From an uncultured Pseudomonadota bacterium (lineage in GTDB: Bacteria > Myxococcota_A > UBA796 > SXON01): DNA of 64,000 bases. The stretch is from the NCBI GenBank assembly GCA_903900265.1, contig CAIUMM010000016.1:1-64000 (forward strand), given 5' to 3'. Shown in pieces: positions 8,480-16,413 of the stretch. Under the pieces are notes generated by a model that did not search any database, was not told where the DNA came from, and worked only from the letters and a program-made list of their open reading frames with translations. A program made the position numbers and the translations under genes. The number at the start of each line of letters is the position of its first letter. The first letter of the stretch is position 1.

Positions 8480-10567
8480 GTGGCTGTCACCGTTCCCCTC
8501 GCCCAACTCCCGCAGTCGCTTGGCCCTTTCGAGGCGGTAGAGGCTGCTTATCCCGCGGAGCTGACCGCCATCGCCGAGGCGGTGCAGCGCGGGCTGCCGG
8601 TGCTCATCGAGTGCGACAAGGGACTCGCGCCGTTCTTATGGCGCTGTGTTCGGGACCGTCTGAAAAGTGCGGGTGTTCAATCTGTCTATCTGAACGGACG
8701 CCCGGACCCTACGGCGCAGGCGGGCCCGATGGCTGCGGGCATCGTCGCGACGATGATCGGGCAGCTTCGGGACGCGGTGCGCGGCGCCACCCAACAGCAG
8801 GTCATCGTGATCCCGCACCTCGACCTGCTGACGACCAGCCAAGGTGGCCTGACCGCCGAGGCGCGCGAGGTCGTGCCGCTGCTGTACGAAAACCCAAACC
8901 TCGTCTGGATCGGCTTCAAGGACCCGTCGATGGCGTTGCCGAAGGTGATCGAGAGCTTGTTCCCGCGCCGCGTGGCGATCTTGGGCATCGGTCGCGATCG
9001 GCTGCGGCACGTGATCACCGAGCGCGAAGCCCGTAAGTTTGGCAGGGAGTTCAACCCCTATGCGCTCTACACCTTCGTGAGTGGCCAGCACGCAGCGCGC
9101 CTGCGCAAGATCCTGCCCGCGGTCACCGGCGAGGATTTCCCCAGCGACCCTCGCCCCGCCTACGACCAGCTGCGTCAAGCCACGCAGTCCAGCGAGGCCG
9201 CGGTGCCAAACATCGATCTCGACCGCGACATCGGCGGGTACGCGCAAGTCAAGAGCCGACTCCGGACCGAGATCCTCGACTTGTTGCAAGAGCGCGCAAA
9301 GCTCGATGATCCCGAGGCGATCACCCGCATCGAGCAGCTCATCCCGCGTGGCATGATCTTCTGGGGTCCGCCCGGCACTGGGAAAACCCTGTTTGCAAAG
9401 GCGATGGCGACCGCCCTTGGCGCCGCGGTCACCGTCATCAGCGGGCCAGAGCTGAAGAGCCGCTGGGTGGGCGAGAGCGAGGAGCGCATCCGACAGATCT
9501 TCGTTCAAGCTCGACAAGCCGCGCCGGCGATCATCGTCTTCGACGAGCTGGACAGCTTCGCGACCGCGCGGGGCACCTACACCGGCAGCGGCGTCGAACA
9601 CTCGATGGTCAACCAGCTGCTCACCGAGATGGACGGCTTTCGCCGCAACGAGATGGTGTTCGTGATCGGCACGACGAACTTCCCCGAGTCGCTCGACCCC
9701 GCGCTGCTCCGGCCTGGGCGCTTCGAATTCCAGTTGCACGTGCCGTTCCCCGACGCGAACGACCGTCGCGCGATCCTGAGCGTCTACAATGAAAAACTGT
9801 CGTTGATGCTTACGGATGACGCCATGGAGTACGCGGTCCGTCGCACCGCCGGCGTGGTCGAAGGCGGAACCAGCCGGTTTTCCGGCGACCATCTGCAGGC
9901 GCTCGCACGCAGCATCGCGCGGAGGCGCATCCGCGAACAAAGCACAGGCGCTACCGACATCGCCGATGTCGAGCACGCGCTCACCGCGCACCTTGACCTT
10001 CCGCGGCTCACTCCCACCGAAGAGCGTGTCGTCGCCACCCACGAAGCGGGCCACGCGATCTGCGCGCTGCACTGCGAACATGCGCCCCCCATCGAGCGCA
10101 TCAGCATCCGGGGCGATCTCGCCGGCGCGCTCGGCTTCGTACAATATGGGGATCAAGCCCACAAGTACGTCACCACCCGCAACCAGCTGATCGACCACAT
10201 CTGCATCCTGTTCGGAGGCCGCGAGGCCGAGGCCTTGCTGCTCTCCGACCTCTCGATCGGCTCTGGGCAGGACTACGAGCGAGCCACAGGCGTAGCCCGC
10301 GGCCTGATCGAGCAGCTGGCGATGGGCGCAGACGCGCGGGTGTGGCCAGACTCCGAAGGACGTCACCCCGAGCGCGAGCCTTCGGAGCCCACCAAGCAGC
10401 GCATCGAGCAGGAAGTACGCGAGCTGTTGGAGAGCCAGCGCCGACGCGCCAACGCCCTGCTCGTCGAGCATCGCGCCGAGGTGGAGGCGCTGCGCGACGT
10501 GCTGTTGGAGCGCAAGGTGCTCGACCGCGCCTCGATGACAGCGGTGCTCGCAGCGCAACACCGCTAA
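8480..10567 (+). CDS. Soluble FtsH-like AAA+ protease with a degenerate N-terminal AAA-like region
   Basis: The 695-residue protein lacks the N-terminal membrane anchor of ordinary FtsH. Residues 1-230 resemble a degenerate P-loop domain, with a Walker-B-like VIVIPHLDLL but no Walker A. The active AAA+ module has Walker A GPPGTGKT (296-303), Walker B IIVFDE (351-356) and the second region of homology ending LLRPGRFE. Its pore segment SRWVGESEERIR looks more like Cdc48/VCP than classical FtsH. The C-terminal M41 peptidase keeps HEAGH (521-525) and Asp598 in GSGQDYERAT, the position of the third zinc ligand, so it should be active. The start is GTG, one base after the 189-residue gene. A regulated proteolysis role is inferred. 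Confidence 0.9.
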   Translation: MAVTVPLAQLPQSLGPFEAVEAAYPAELTAIAEAVQRGLPVLIECDKGLAPFLWRCVRDRLKSAGVQSVYLNGRPDPTAQAGPMAAGIVATMIGQLRDAVRGATQQQVIVIPHLDLLTTSQGGLTAEAREVVPLLYENPNLVWIGFKDPSMALPKVIESLFPRRVAILGIGRDRLRHVITEREARKFGREFNPYALYTFVSGQHAARLRKILPAVTGEDFPSDPRPAYDQLRQATQSSEAAVPNIDLDRDIGGYAQVKSRLRTEILDLLQERAKLDDPEAITRIEQLIPRGMIFWGPPGTGKTLFAKAMATALGAAVTVISGPELKSRWVGESEERIRQIFVQARQAAPAIIVFDELDSFATARGTYTGSGVEHSMVNQLLTEMDGFRRNEMVFVIGTTNFPESLDPALLRPGRFEFQLHVPFPDANDRRAILSVYNEKLSLMLTDDAMEYAVRRTAGVVEGGTSRFSGDHLQALARSIARRRIREQSTGATDIADVEHALTAHLDLPRLTPTEERVVATHEAGHAICALHCEHAPPIERISIRGDLAGALGFVQYGDQAHKYVTTRNQLIDHICILFGGREAEALLLSDLSIGSGQDYERATGVARGLIEQLAMGADARVWPDSEGRHPEREPSEPTKQRIEQEVRELLESQRRRANALLVEHRAEVEALRDVLLERKVLDRASMTAVLAAQHR

Positions 10568-10588
10568 ACCGAAGACCCGGCGCGCGGC

Positions 10589-11467
10589 TCAGCCGGCCAG
10601 CACGATCAGCGCTTCGTGCGTCTCGCTCATCGCCATCGCGAGGAACAAAACCAAGCCGAAGTACGCCACCGAAACCGTAGCGCGCTGAACCCCGGTGCAC
10701 TCATAGTAGCGCACCATCTCGGGCTCATTGCGGCGTTTGAACTGCCCCCAAACCCGCGGCAGGCTGGAGATGACGATGAACAGGATGAAGATGCCAGCGC
10801 CGCTCATGTGCCAGAGCAGCCAGGGCACGAGGATCACCAGCCCCACAATCCAAAGCCACGGCGAGATCGCGGTGACGACCCGCCCGCCGTCGAGCGGAAC
10901 GATCGGCACCAAATTGAAAAGGTTCAGGAAAAAGGCAGAGTTGGCGAGCGCGATGAACAGCGGACTGTGCGTTTGTACGCCGATCAGGTAGGACACGAGT
11001 CCGCCCATCGTACCGAGCAGGGGGCCGCCGTAGCCCACCATCGACTCTACCCAGGCGTTCTTGGGCATCTCTTTCAGGATGATCTGCGCGCCCAGAAACG
11101 GGATGAACACCGGCCATGTCACCGGGAGGCGATACCACCGCGCGACCAGCGAGTGCCCCATCTCGTGGATGAACAACAGCACGACGAAGCCAAGGGCAAA
11201 CTTCCACCCATAGAACAGCGCGTAGGTGCCGATCATCAGCAGCATGCTGCCGCCGGTCTTTAGGATGAGCGGCAGGAACTTCAGCACCGGTGCGCCAAAC
11301 TTCAAGATCATCGCCCCGAAGGCCAGGATCGGCGCTATCAGCTTCTGAAACCAGCTCTTCTCCGGAGCCACCGGTTCACGGCTGTCCCAGGGACGGAACT
11401 CCGGCACCCGCGCGCGTTCGGGAGGAGGCGGCTGGGAGTAGCGATCCCAGTTTGAATCATCAGACAT
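10589..11467 (-). CDS. M50 site-2-protease-like integral membrane metalloprotease
   Basis: Starting at the ATG at 11467, the product has 292 residues. After a hydrophilic Pro-rich N-terminus of about 38 residues come several membrane segments. The zinc motif HEMGH is at 101-105. The second S2P signature, NLVPIVPLDGG with Asp193, follows after further hydrophobic stretches. Both catalytic signatures are intact, so cleavage of membrane-embedded substrates is expected. The longer open frame upstream of 11467 is Arg-rich and not membrane-like. The gene is antisense to its neighbours and separates the two plus-strand parts of the FtsH-like locus. Confidence 0.88.
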   Translation of the reverse strand: MSDDSNWDRYSQPPPPERARVPEFRPWDSREPVAPEKSWFQKLIAPILAFGAMILKFGAPVLKFLPLILKTGGSMLLMIGTYALFYGWKFALGFVVLLFIHEMGHSLVARWYRLPVTWPVFIPFLGAQIILKEMPKNAWVESMVGYGGPLLGTMGGLVSYLIGVQTHSPLFIALANSAFFLNLFNLVPIVPLDGGRVVTAISPWLWIVGLVILVPWLLWHMSGAGIFILFIVISSLPRVWGQFKRRNEPEMVRYYECTGVQRATVSVAYFGLVLFLAMAMSETHEALIVLAG

Positions 11468-11535
11468 GCACCCAGAGTAACCACGCCCCCCACGACAGGA
11501 AGATTGGCAGGCTAAGGAGACGGAAGGATTTGCAC

Positions 11536-11769
11536 ATGGCCCACGTGACCCTCCAGCTTCGGATCGATCCCGTCTCCCAAAAGCGGGAGGTGCGCATCGG
11601 CTACGAGTCCGACGCCGACGCATTGCCGATGGAGCACGAGGAAGATCACGCTGCGGTGGTGCGCCGGATCGTCGGCAACGCGCCGGTGACCCGCGTGCAC
11701 GCAAGCGAAGGGCTGCTGGAGTCGGTGGCCGAACCACCGACGTCCGGAGGCCTCGAGCAGAAGTCGTGA
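11536..11769 (+). CDS. 77-residue protein, translationally coupled to the next large gene
   Basis: The ATG at 11536 is preceded by ggaagga seven bases upstream. The product begins MAHVTLQLRIDPVSQKREV, a beta-hairpin-like start, then has an acidic middle (MEHEEDH), the segment RRIVGNAP and a low-complexity end. It has no signal peptide and no membrane segment. The final TGA overlaps the GTG start of the 1042-residue gene (GTGA), so the pair should be made together. I do not recognise the family; its small size and coupling suggest an adaptor or subunit. Confidence 0.72.
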   Translation: MAHVTLQLRIDPVSQKREVRIGYESDADALPMEHEEDHAAVVRRIVGNAPVTRVHASEGLLESVAEPPTSGGLEQKS

Positions 11770-14700
11770 GCATCTGGCGATTCTCAAACTTCGAGACGTT
11801 TCAGGCCGCGATGTCTGCGCTGCCGAGCGACGTGCTGGCCCGTCCGGCGCGCACCGGAAGAGACGGGGATGCGGTGTGGGTCGCGATGGACGACGCGCCA
11901 GATGCGATCGCTGTGAAGCGGGCGTTGAACGCGATCGGTTGCACGGCGGACGAGACGCCGTCGCAGGAAGGCCGCGCGGTCTCCTGCTGGCCTGAGGTGC
12001 TGCCCATGCGTAGGGTCGGACCTCCAGAGCACGTCTCCGCCGCGCTTTTTGTGCTCGACGGCCCCGAGCACGAGCAACGCGCGCTCGACCTCGCCGGCGA
12101 GCTGGTACGACTGGGCTGCGACCGACAGGACCTCGCGAACGTCGATGGCGCCACGCTGCTCCGAGCCAGCGCGCCGCCCTACTACACCGTGCTCCGCGCT
12201 CTGGATGGCGGAGCCCAGCTTCGCGCGTTCCTGCCTTGCGGTCAGGTTTGGGTAGAAGCCGGTTTTCAGCACGCGCACGCCGCGCAGCTTCGCGGAGAAC
12301 GTGGGCGCGTGCACCTGCTCTGCGGCACAGGGCCGTGGAGGACCTACCCGGACGGACCGTGGACGCCGCTGGATGCCCGGTTGGATGTGCTGCTGCTGGC
12401 GCCGGCGCCCGAGGCTGCGCTCGCCCCGACCCGAAGGCTATCCGTTCCCCTGCGGCTTGGACGCGCGCCCGTAGCGGCTGCAGGGCTGTGGATCAGCGCC
12501 GACCTGGACGTCGTAGACACGCTGATTCAGGAGCTCCCCGAAGCGGTCGCGAGCCAGCTCGATCTTGCGGTTTTACCCGCGCAGGCGGGTCGTCCGGAGC
12601 AGGTCCTGCTTCGCGCCCGCGGATCGTCCCAAGCTGAGCTGCCCGGACGCGCATTCACGAGGTTGAACAGCATCCCTGGCGTGTTCATTCCCGTCGGCAC
12701 CGCGATCGAGCCGCCGATGCGGCCGGAACGGCTACGCGCCGTGCTCGCGCCGCCCGAGGGCACGATCGGGTGGATCGAGATGGAGGGAGACCGGCTGCGT
12801 CTGCACTACGTCGCCGCCGACCGCTTTGTGCCGCTGGACACGTGGGTGGACTACCTGCTGGATCGCGATGCCGATCTGCTCACACCGTGGGTACAAAGCG
12901 TACAGTTTGCGTTTGAAGGACTGCGCGTAGTCGCCGAGCCGCCGCCGCGCCCTGAGCCTCGCACCGAGCCCGCCCGCAATCGTGAACCGAGCGAGCCTCG
13001 CCCCGCCGGTACCAAAGCCCCGACGATAGCGGCGGTCGCTGCCGTTCCTGCGGCGCCCGGGGCGCGGTCGAAGCGCGCCGCCAAGAGCACCCTCACGCCC
13101 GACGCGGCGGCACGCGCCGTTGAGGACGCTGAGCGCGCCTTTCTGGACCTCGAGGCCCCCGCCGACGACGTTCAGCGCACGCCGATGTGGGTGGAGCTCG
13201 CCGGGCTCTACGAACGCGCGGGGCGAACGCGCGAGTCGGGGCTCGCGTGGTCCCGAGCCGCGTGGACCAGCGATCCCAACGCCGTATCCGGCTTCGACGC
13301 CGCGATGCGCCGCACCGTGGGCTCCCCAGAGACGCAGCTGAACAACCCAGAACCCGCGCGGGAGCAGGTGCGCGCCGTCGCCGCGGCCGTCATCGCGGGC
13401 ACGTTGATCGACGCAGCCGCACTCTCCTGGCTGGATCGACACGGACACGCGCTCGACCTGCGGTGCTGGTGGATGAGCCAGACCGCGCTCGCGAGCAATG
13501 ACCCCCTCACGCTCGCCCGCGCGCGGGACCGGGTGTACTCCGAGCTGCGCCATGGTCTCCCGGTCGCGCGCGAATTGCCGTCTTTCCTCCGGTTTTCCGG
13601 CCTGGGCCGCGCCGCGCGCCTCGGCGACCCGCTGGAGCGCATGCGGGAACAGTTCTTCACGATCCGACGCACCCGGCACCCGTTAGAGGCGCCGGTCGCG
13701 TTGACCCGGGCCTATGTGGATTTGCTCTTCGCGTGGGGGTTCGCGCGCCTCGGCATGGTGGATCGCGCCGCCGACCTTCAGCGCACGGCGGTGCGTAGCC
13801 TCCCGAGCAGCGCCGGCCTTGACCCGGTGCACGCATTCTGCTCGACCGGCCTCTCCGCCCGCATCGCGCAGGCGCTGGACGGCGCGCCCGGCTTCCATCC
13901 CCTGCCCCCCGCGTTAGGCCAGCAGCTCAACACGCTGACCACTTTTGACCGATATAAAGTCGATCGTTTCCGTCAAGCCTGCACGATTTTGGAGCCCCAA
14001 GAGCAGCTCGACCCCATTCGGGCCTACACGGACCGGGCGCAGGGTCCAGAAGGCGAAGCCTTCGCGTCGCTCCGCGCGGAGTCGGACACCGACGCGCTCG
14101 CCAAAGCCATCGGCGTGATTTTAGCGCGAGCCCGAGGCGCGCAGGGGCAGGACGGCGCGCGGCTACTCGCGGGCGTCCTCGCTTTTCTCCCGGCGGTTCC
14201 CGCCCAGTTCCTCGGAGAGCGACTGGCCGCGGTGCTGGACGTCGTGGCGGGGTTGGACCCCGAGCCGATGGCGCCGCTGTGCGCCGAAGCGCTGTCGCTT
14301 GCGGCGCTGACCGGTGACGCTGCGCTGATCGAGCGCGCCGCAGGGCTGGTGCACCAGAGCTTCAGCGCGCTGGGTCCCAACCACCCCGCGGTGACCCGTC
14401 ACTTGCCGCACGTGCTGCGCAGCTTTCGACGCGCCCGACCGGAAGGCGCGCCGGCGCTGCTCGACCAGCTCGTGCACAGCATCGTCCCCGCGGCAGACAA
14501 CCTGCCCACACAGCTCTCGCTGGCGGCCGGCTTACTCGCGGTGGGGCGCACCGCGGAGGCGGCTCCGGCCTTCGAAGCCGCGTGGCTCCGCCTCGATCAG
14601 AAGATCCCCCTCCTCGAGCGCATGGCGCTGACCCGCGCGCTGTCCAGGGCCCAAGCCTTCGCGACGCCCGAAGCGGCCGTCGCCGTCGCTCAGCGTCTGA

Positions 14701-14894
14701 TGCCGCATCTCAGCAGCGTCACCGACAACTTTACGACCAGCTCGCACTTCGCCGTCTCGCTCATCGAATACGCCGAGTGCCTGGTGCTGTCGCTCGCTCA
14801 GGACGAGCTCTCGCTGGGAGAGCGCGGCCGCCGCATCGCCGAAGAGGACGAATTCCTGCTTCGGCGACGGGTGCATCGCGAGCTGCGCCCGTAA
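11766..14894 (+). CDS. 1042-residue protein of unknown family, partner in the FtsH-like locus
   Basis: GTG start, overlapping the 77-residue gene by four bases. No signal peptide or membrane segment is seen, so the product is probably cytoplasmic. The N-terminal ~400 residues are mixed alpha/beta. A Pro/Arg/Glu-rich linker follows (about 395-445), then ~590 residues of Ala/Leu-rich helices resembling TPR or HEAT-like repeats. The ending is distinctive: SSHFAVSLIEYAECLVLSL, then GERGRR and DEFLLRRRVHREL. No enzymatic motif is visible. Genes of this size and build beside AAA+ ATPases often encode scaffolds or substrate-recognition subunits, but that is inference from context. Confidence 0.75.
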   Translation: MSIWRFSNFETFQAAMSALPSDVLARPARTGRDGDAVWVAMDDAPDAIAVKRALNAIGCTADETPSQEGRAVSCWPEVLPMRRVGPPEHVSAALFVLDGPEHEQRALDLAGELVRLGCDRQDLANVDGATLLRASAPPYYTVLRALDGGAQLRAFLPCGQVWVEAGFQHAHAAQLRGERGRVHLLCGTGPWRTYPDGPWTPLDARLDVLLLAPAPEAALAPTRRLSVPLRLGRAPVAAAGLWISADLDVVDTLIQELPEAVASQLDLAVLPAQAGRPEQVLLRARGSSQAELPGRAFTRLNSIPGVFIPVGTAIEPPMRPERLRAVLAPPEGTIGWIEMEGDRLRLHYVAADRFVPLDTWVDYLLDRDADLLTPWVQSVQFAFEGLRVVAEPPPRPEPRTEPARNREPSEPRPAGTKAPTIAAVAAVPAAPGARSKRAAKSTLTPDAAARAVEDAERAFLDLEAPADDVQRTPMWVELAGLYERAGRTRESGLAWSRAAWTSDPNAVSGFDAAMRRTVGSPETQLNNPEPAREQVRAVAAAVIAGTLIDAAALSWLDRHGHALDLRCWWMSQTALASNDPLTLARARDRVYSELRHGLPVARELPSFLRFSGLGRAARLGDPLERMREQFFTIRRTRHPLEAPVALTRAYVDLLFAWGFARLGMVDRAADLQRTAVRSLPSSAGLDPVHAFCSTGLSARIAQALDGAPGFHPLPPALGQQLNTLTTFDRYKVDRFRQACTILEPQEQLDPIRAYTDRAQGPEGEAFASLRAESDTDALAKAIGVILARARGAQGQDGARLLAGVLAFLPAVPAQFLGERLAAVLDVVAGLDPEPMAPLCAEALSLAALTGDAALIERAAGLVHQSFSALGPNHPAVTRHLPHVLRSFRRARPEGAPALLDQLVHSIVPAADNLPTQLSLAAGLLAVGRTAEAAPAFEAAWLRLDQKIPLLERMALTRALSRAQAFATPEAAVAVAQRLMPHLSSVTDNFTTSSHFAVSLIEYAECLVLSLAQDELSLGERGRRIAEEDEFLLRRRVHRELRP

Positions 14895-14906
14895 AGGCGC
14901 AGCTCG
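14879..14906. terminator. Hairpin between convergent genes, possible bidirectional terminator
   Basis: An exact 11-bp inverted repeat, cgagctgcgcc (14879-14889) and ggcgcagctcg (14896-14906), has a six-base loop that includes the stop codon of the 1042-residue gene. It lies between that gene and the convergent superoxide dismutase gene. No T-run follows on either strand, so it may act as a Rho-assisted terminator or mRNA end-protecting hairpin. Confidence 0.5.
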
Positions 14907-14913
14907 AAGACAC

Positions 14914-15504
14914 TCAAACCTTGGCGAACCGGGCCGCGACGTCGGTCCAGTTGACCTTGGACCACCACGCCTCGACGTACTTGGCGCGGAGGTTCTGGTA
15001 GTTCAGGTAGTACGCGTGCTCCCACACGTCGCAGACGAGCAGCGGAGTAGCGCCCCAGATCGCGAGATCTTGGTGCTTCTCGGCGACCATCACCTGCAGG
15101 CGACCCGCGTGCGGGTCCCACGCGAGCACGCCCCAACCGGACGCTTCGACCGCGACGGTGACGGCAGTAAACAGCTTCTTGAACGCTTCTACGCTCCCGA
15201 AGTCCTGCGCGATGCGCTCGGCGAGCGCGCCGGTGGGGTCACCACCGCCGTCGGGGCCGAGGTTCTCCCAGTACAGCGCGTGCAGCGCGGCGCCCGCGCC
15301 GTGGAACGCGAGCTCACGGGTCCAGTGCTTCACGGCCGAAAAGTCACCGGAAGCGGCGGCGTCCTTCAGCTTGGTCTCCGCGGTGTTGTACCCGGCGACG
15401 TAGGCGGCGTGGTGCTTGTCGTGGTGGAACTCGACGGTCTTCTTGTCGATCGCGGGCTCGAGAGCGTCGTAAGCGTAGGGGAGCGCGGGAAGGGAGATAG
15501 GCAT
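14914..15504 (-). CDS. Superoxide dismutase, iron/manganese family
   Basis: The 196-residue enzyme dismutates superoxide to oxygen and hydrogen peroxide. Metal-ligand regions are visible: His27 in EFHHDKHH, a His in the helix ending LHALYWENL, and Asp and His in DVWEHAYY near the C-terminus, followed by NYQNLRAKYVEAWW. The GPDGGG turn after ENL is common in manganese forms, but Fe and Mn types cannot be separated with confidence. No signal peptide is present, so it is cytoplasmic. A short AGGA precedes the ATG. It is divergent from the phosphatase gene at 15610. Confidence 0.96.
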   Translation of the reverse strand: MPISLPALPYAYDALEPAIDKKTVEFHHDKHHAAYVAGYNTAETKLKDAAASGDFSAVKHWTRELAFHGAGAALHALYWENLGPDGGGDPTGALAERIAQDFGSVEAFKKLFTAVTVAVEASGWGVLAWDPHAGRLQVMVAEKHQDLAIWGATPLLVCDVWEHAYYLNYQNLRAKYVEAWWSKVNWTDVAARFAKV

Positions 15505-15511
15505 TGTAGAT

Positions 15512-15521
15512 CCTGATCAGG
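15512..15521. promoter_or_regulatory. Perfect 10-bp palindrome upstream of superoxide dismutase
   Basis: cctgatcagg reads identically on both strands and sits seven bases upstream of the superoxide dismutase start, overlapping its likely ribosome site. It could be a small operator, but a 10-bp palindrome can also arise by chance. Confidence 0.25.
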
Positions 15522-15609
15522 GGTGGATAGACGGGGTTGCCGATTGGGCGAGACAAAGAACAGGCTCGCGAAGATATCCACCAATTAGACAGAATCCAGA
15601 GGAACCACG

Positions 15610-16341
15610 TTGCCGCTCGCCCCGCCCCGCCCCGAACACCTGCACGCCATCGGCGTTGACGGACCGGTGGCGGTGATCGGAGACGTGCACGGCGACGCCG
15701 TCCGGCTGCATCGCCTGCTTCGAAAGCTCGAAGGCAGGACCATCCTGTTCGCGGGGGACCTCAACGACCGCGGCCCAGACACGCGGGGCGTGATCGACCT
15801 GATGTTGGGCGTCGGCGCCGCAGGTGTGCGCGGAAACCATGAAGAATGGCTGATCGCGCTCGCGCAAGGGCGCTTCGACACCTTCGCGCTGCACCCACGG
15901 ATGGGTGGAGCAGCCACCTTGCTCAGCTACGGCATCGAAGCCCGCTCCCCGAGCGCGGTCGAGGCGGAAGCGCACCGCATCCCCTTCGCGCACCGCGACT
16001 TCCTGTGGTCGTTGCCCGTGGCCATCGATCTGACGGTGTGCGGGCAGTCCTACTGGTTGACCCACGCCGGCGTACCACCGGGTCCGCGCTTCTCCGACTC
16101 GCTCCCGCGTTCGGAGATCGTCCCGTGGCTGGTTCGGAACCGCCCGGACGCGCTGCTGTGGAGCAACAACCCCCCGGAGGGCGCGCTGGCGGTCGACCGC
16201 CCGGTGATCATGGGGCACATGTGTCAGGTAGAACCGATCGACCTTGGCCATGTGATCGCGATCGACACCGGGTGTGGGACCACCGATCCGTGGTCGCTCA
16301 CCGCGCTGCTGCTGCCCGAGCGGGAATTCCTGACGGTCTGA
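15610..16341 (+). CDS. Metallophosphoesterase, PPP (serine/threonine phosphatase-like) family
   Basis: The 243-residue product carries the three PPP signatures in order: GDVHG (24-28), GDLNDRG (49-55) and GNHE (75-78), which hold the dinuclear metal site. A later His in MGHM fits the remaining ligand. The length is typical of bacterial PrpA/ApaH-like enzymes, which dephosphorylate proteins or cleave diadenosine polyphosphates; the substrate is not determinable. I accept the TTG start because agagga lies about six bases upstream and no good ATG precedes the first motif. No signal peptide. Confidence 0.88.
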   Translation: MPLAPPRPEHLHAIGVDGPVAVIGDVHGDAVRLHRLLRKLEGRTILFAGDLNDRGPDTRGVIDLMLGVGAAGVRGNHEEWLIALAQGRFDTFALHPRMGGAATLLSYGIEARSPSAVEAEAHRIPFAHRDFLWSLPVAIDLTVCGQSYWLTHAGVPPGPRFSDSLPRSEIVPWLVRNRPDALLWSNNPPEGALAVDRPVIMGHMCQVEPIDLGHVIAIDTGCGTTDPWSLTALLLPEREFLTV

Positions 16342-16413
16342 GTTGGATCCGTCCCCGCGAACGCTGCCGCAGCGCTGGGATCGGAGTTAGGGCCGCGCAC
16401 CCGGAGCACGACC

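Noticed and set aside
8636-10561. Long antisense frame opposite the FtsH-like gene
   Set aside because: The plus strand encodes complete Walker, SRH and HEAGH motifs; the antisense product has none.
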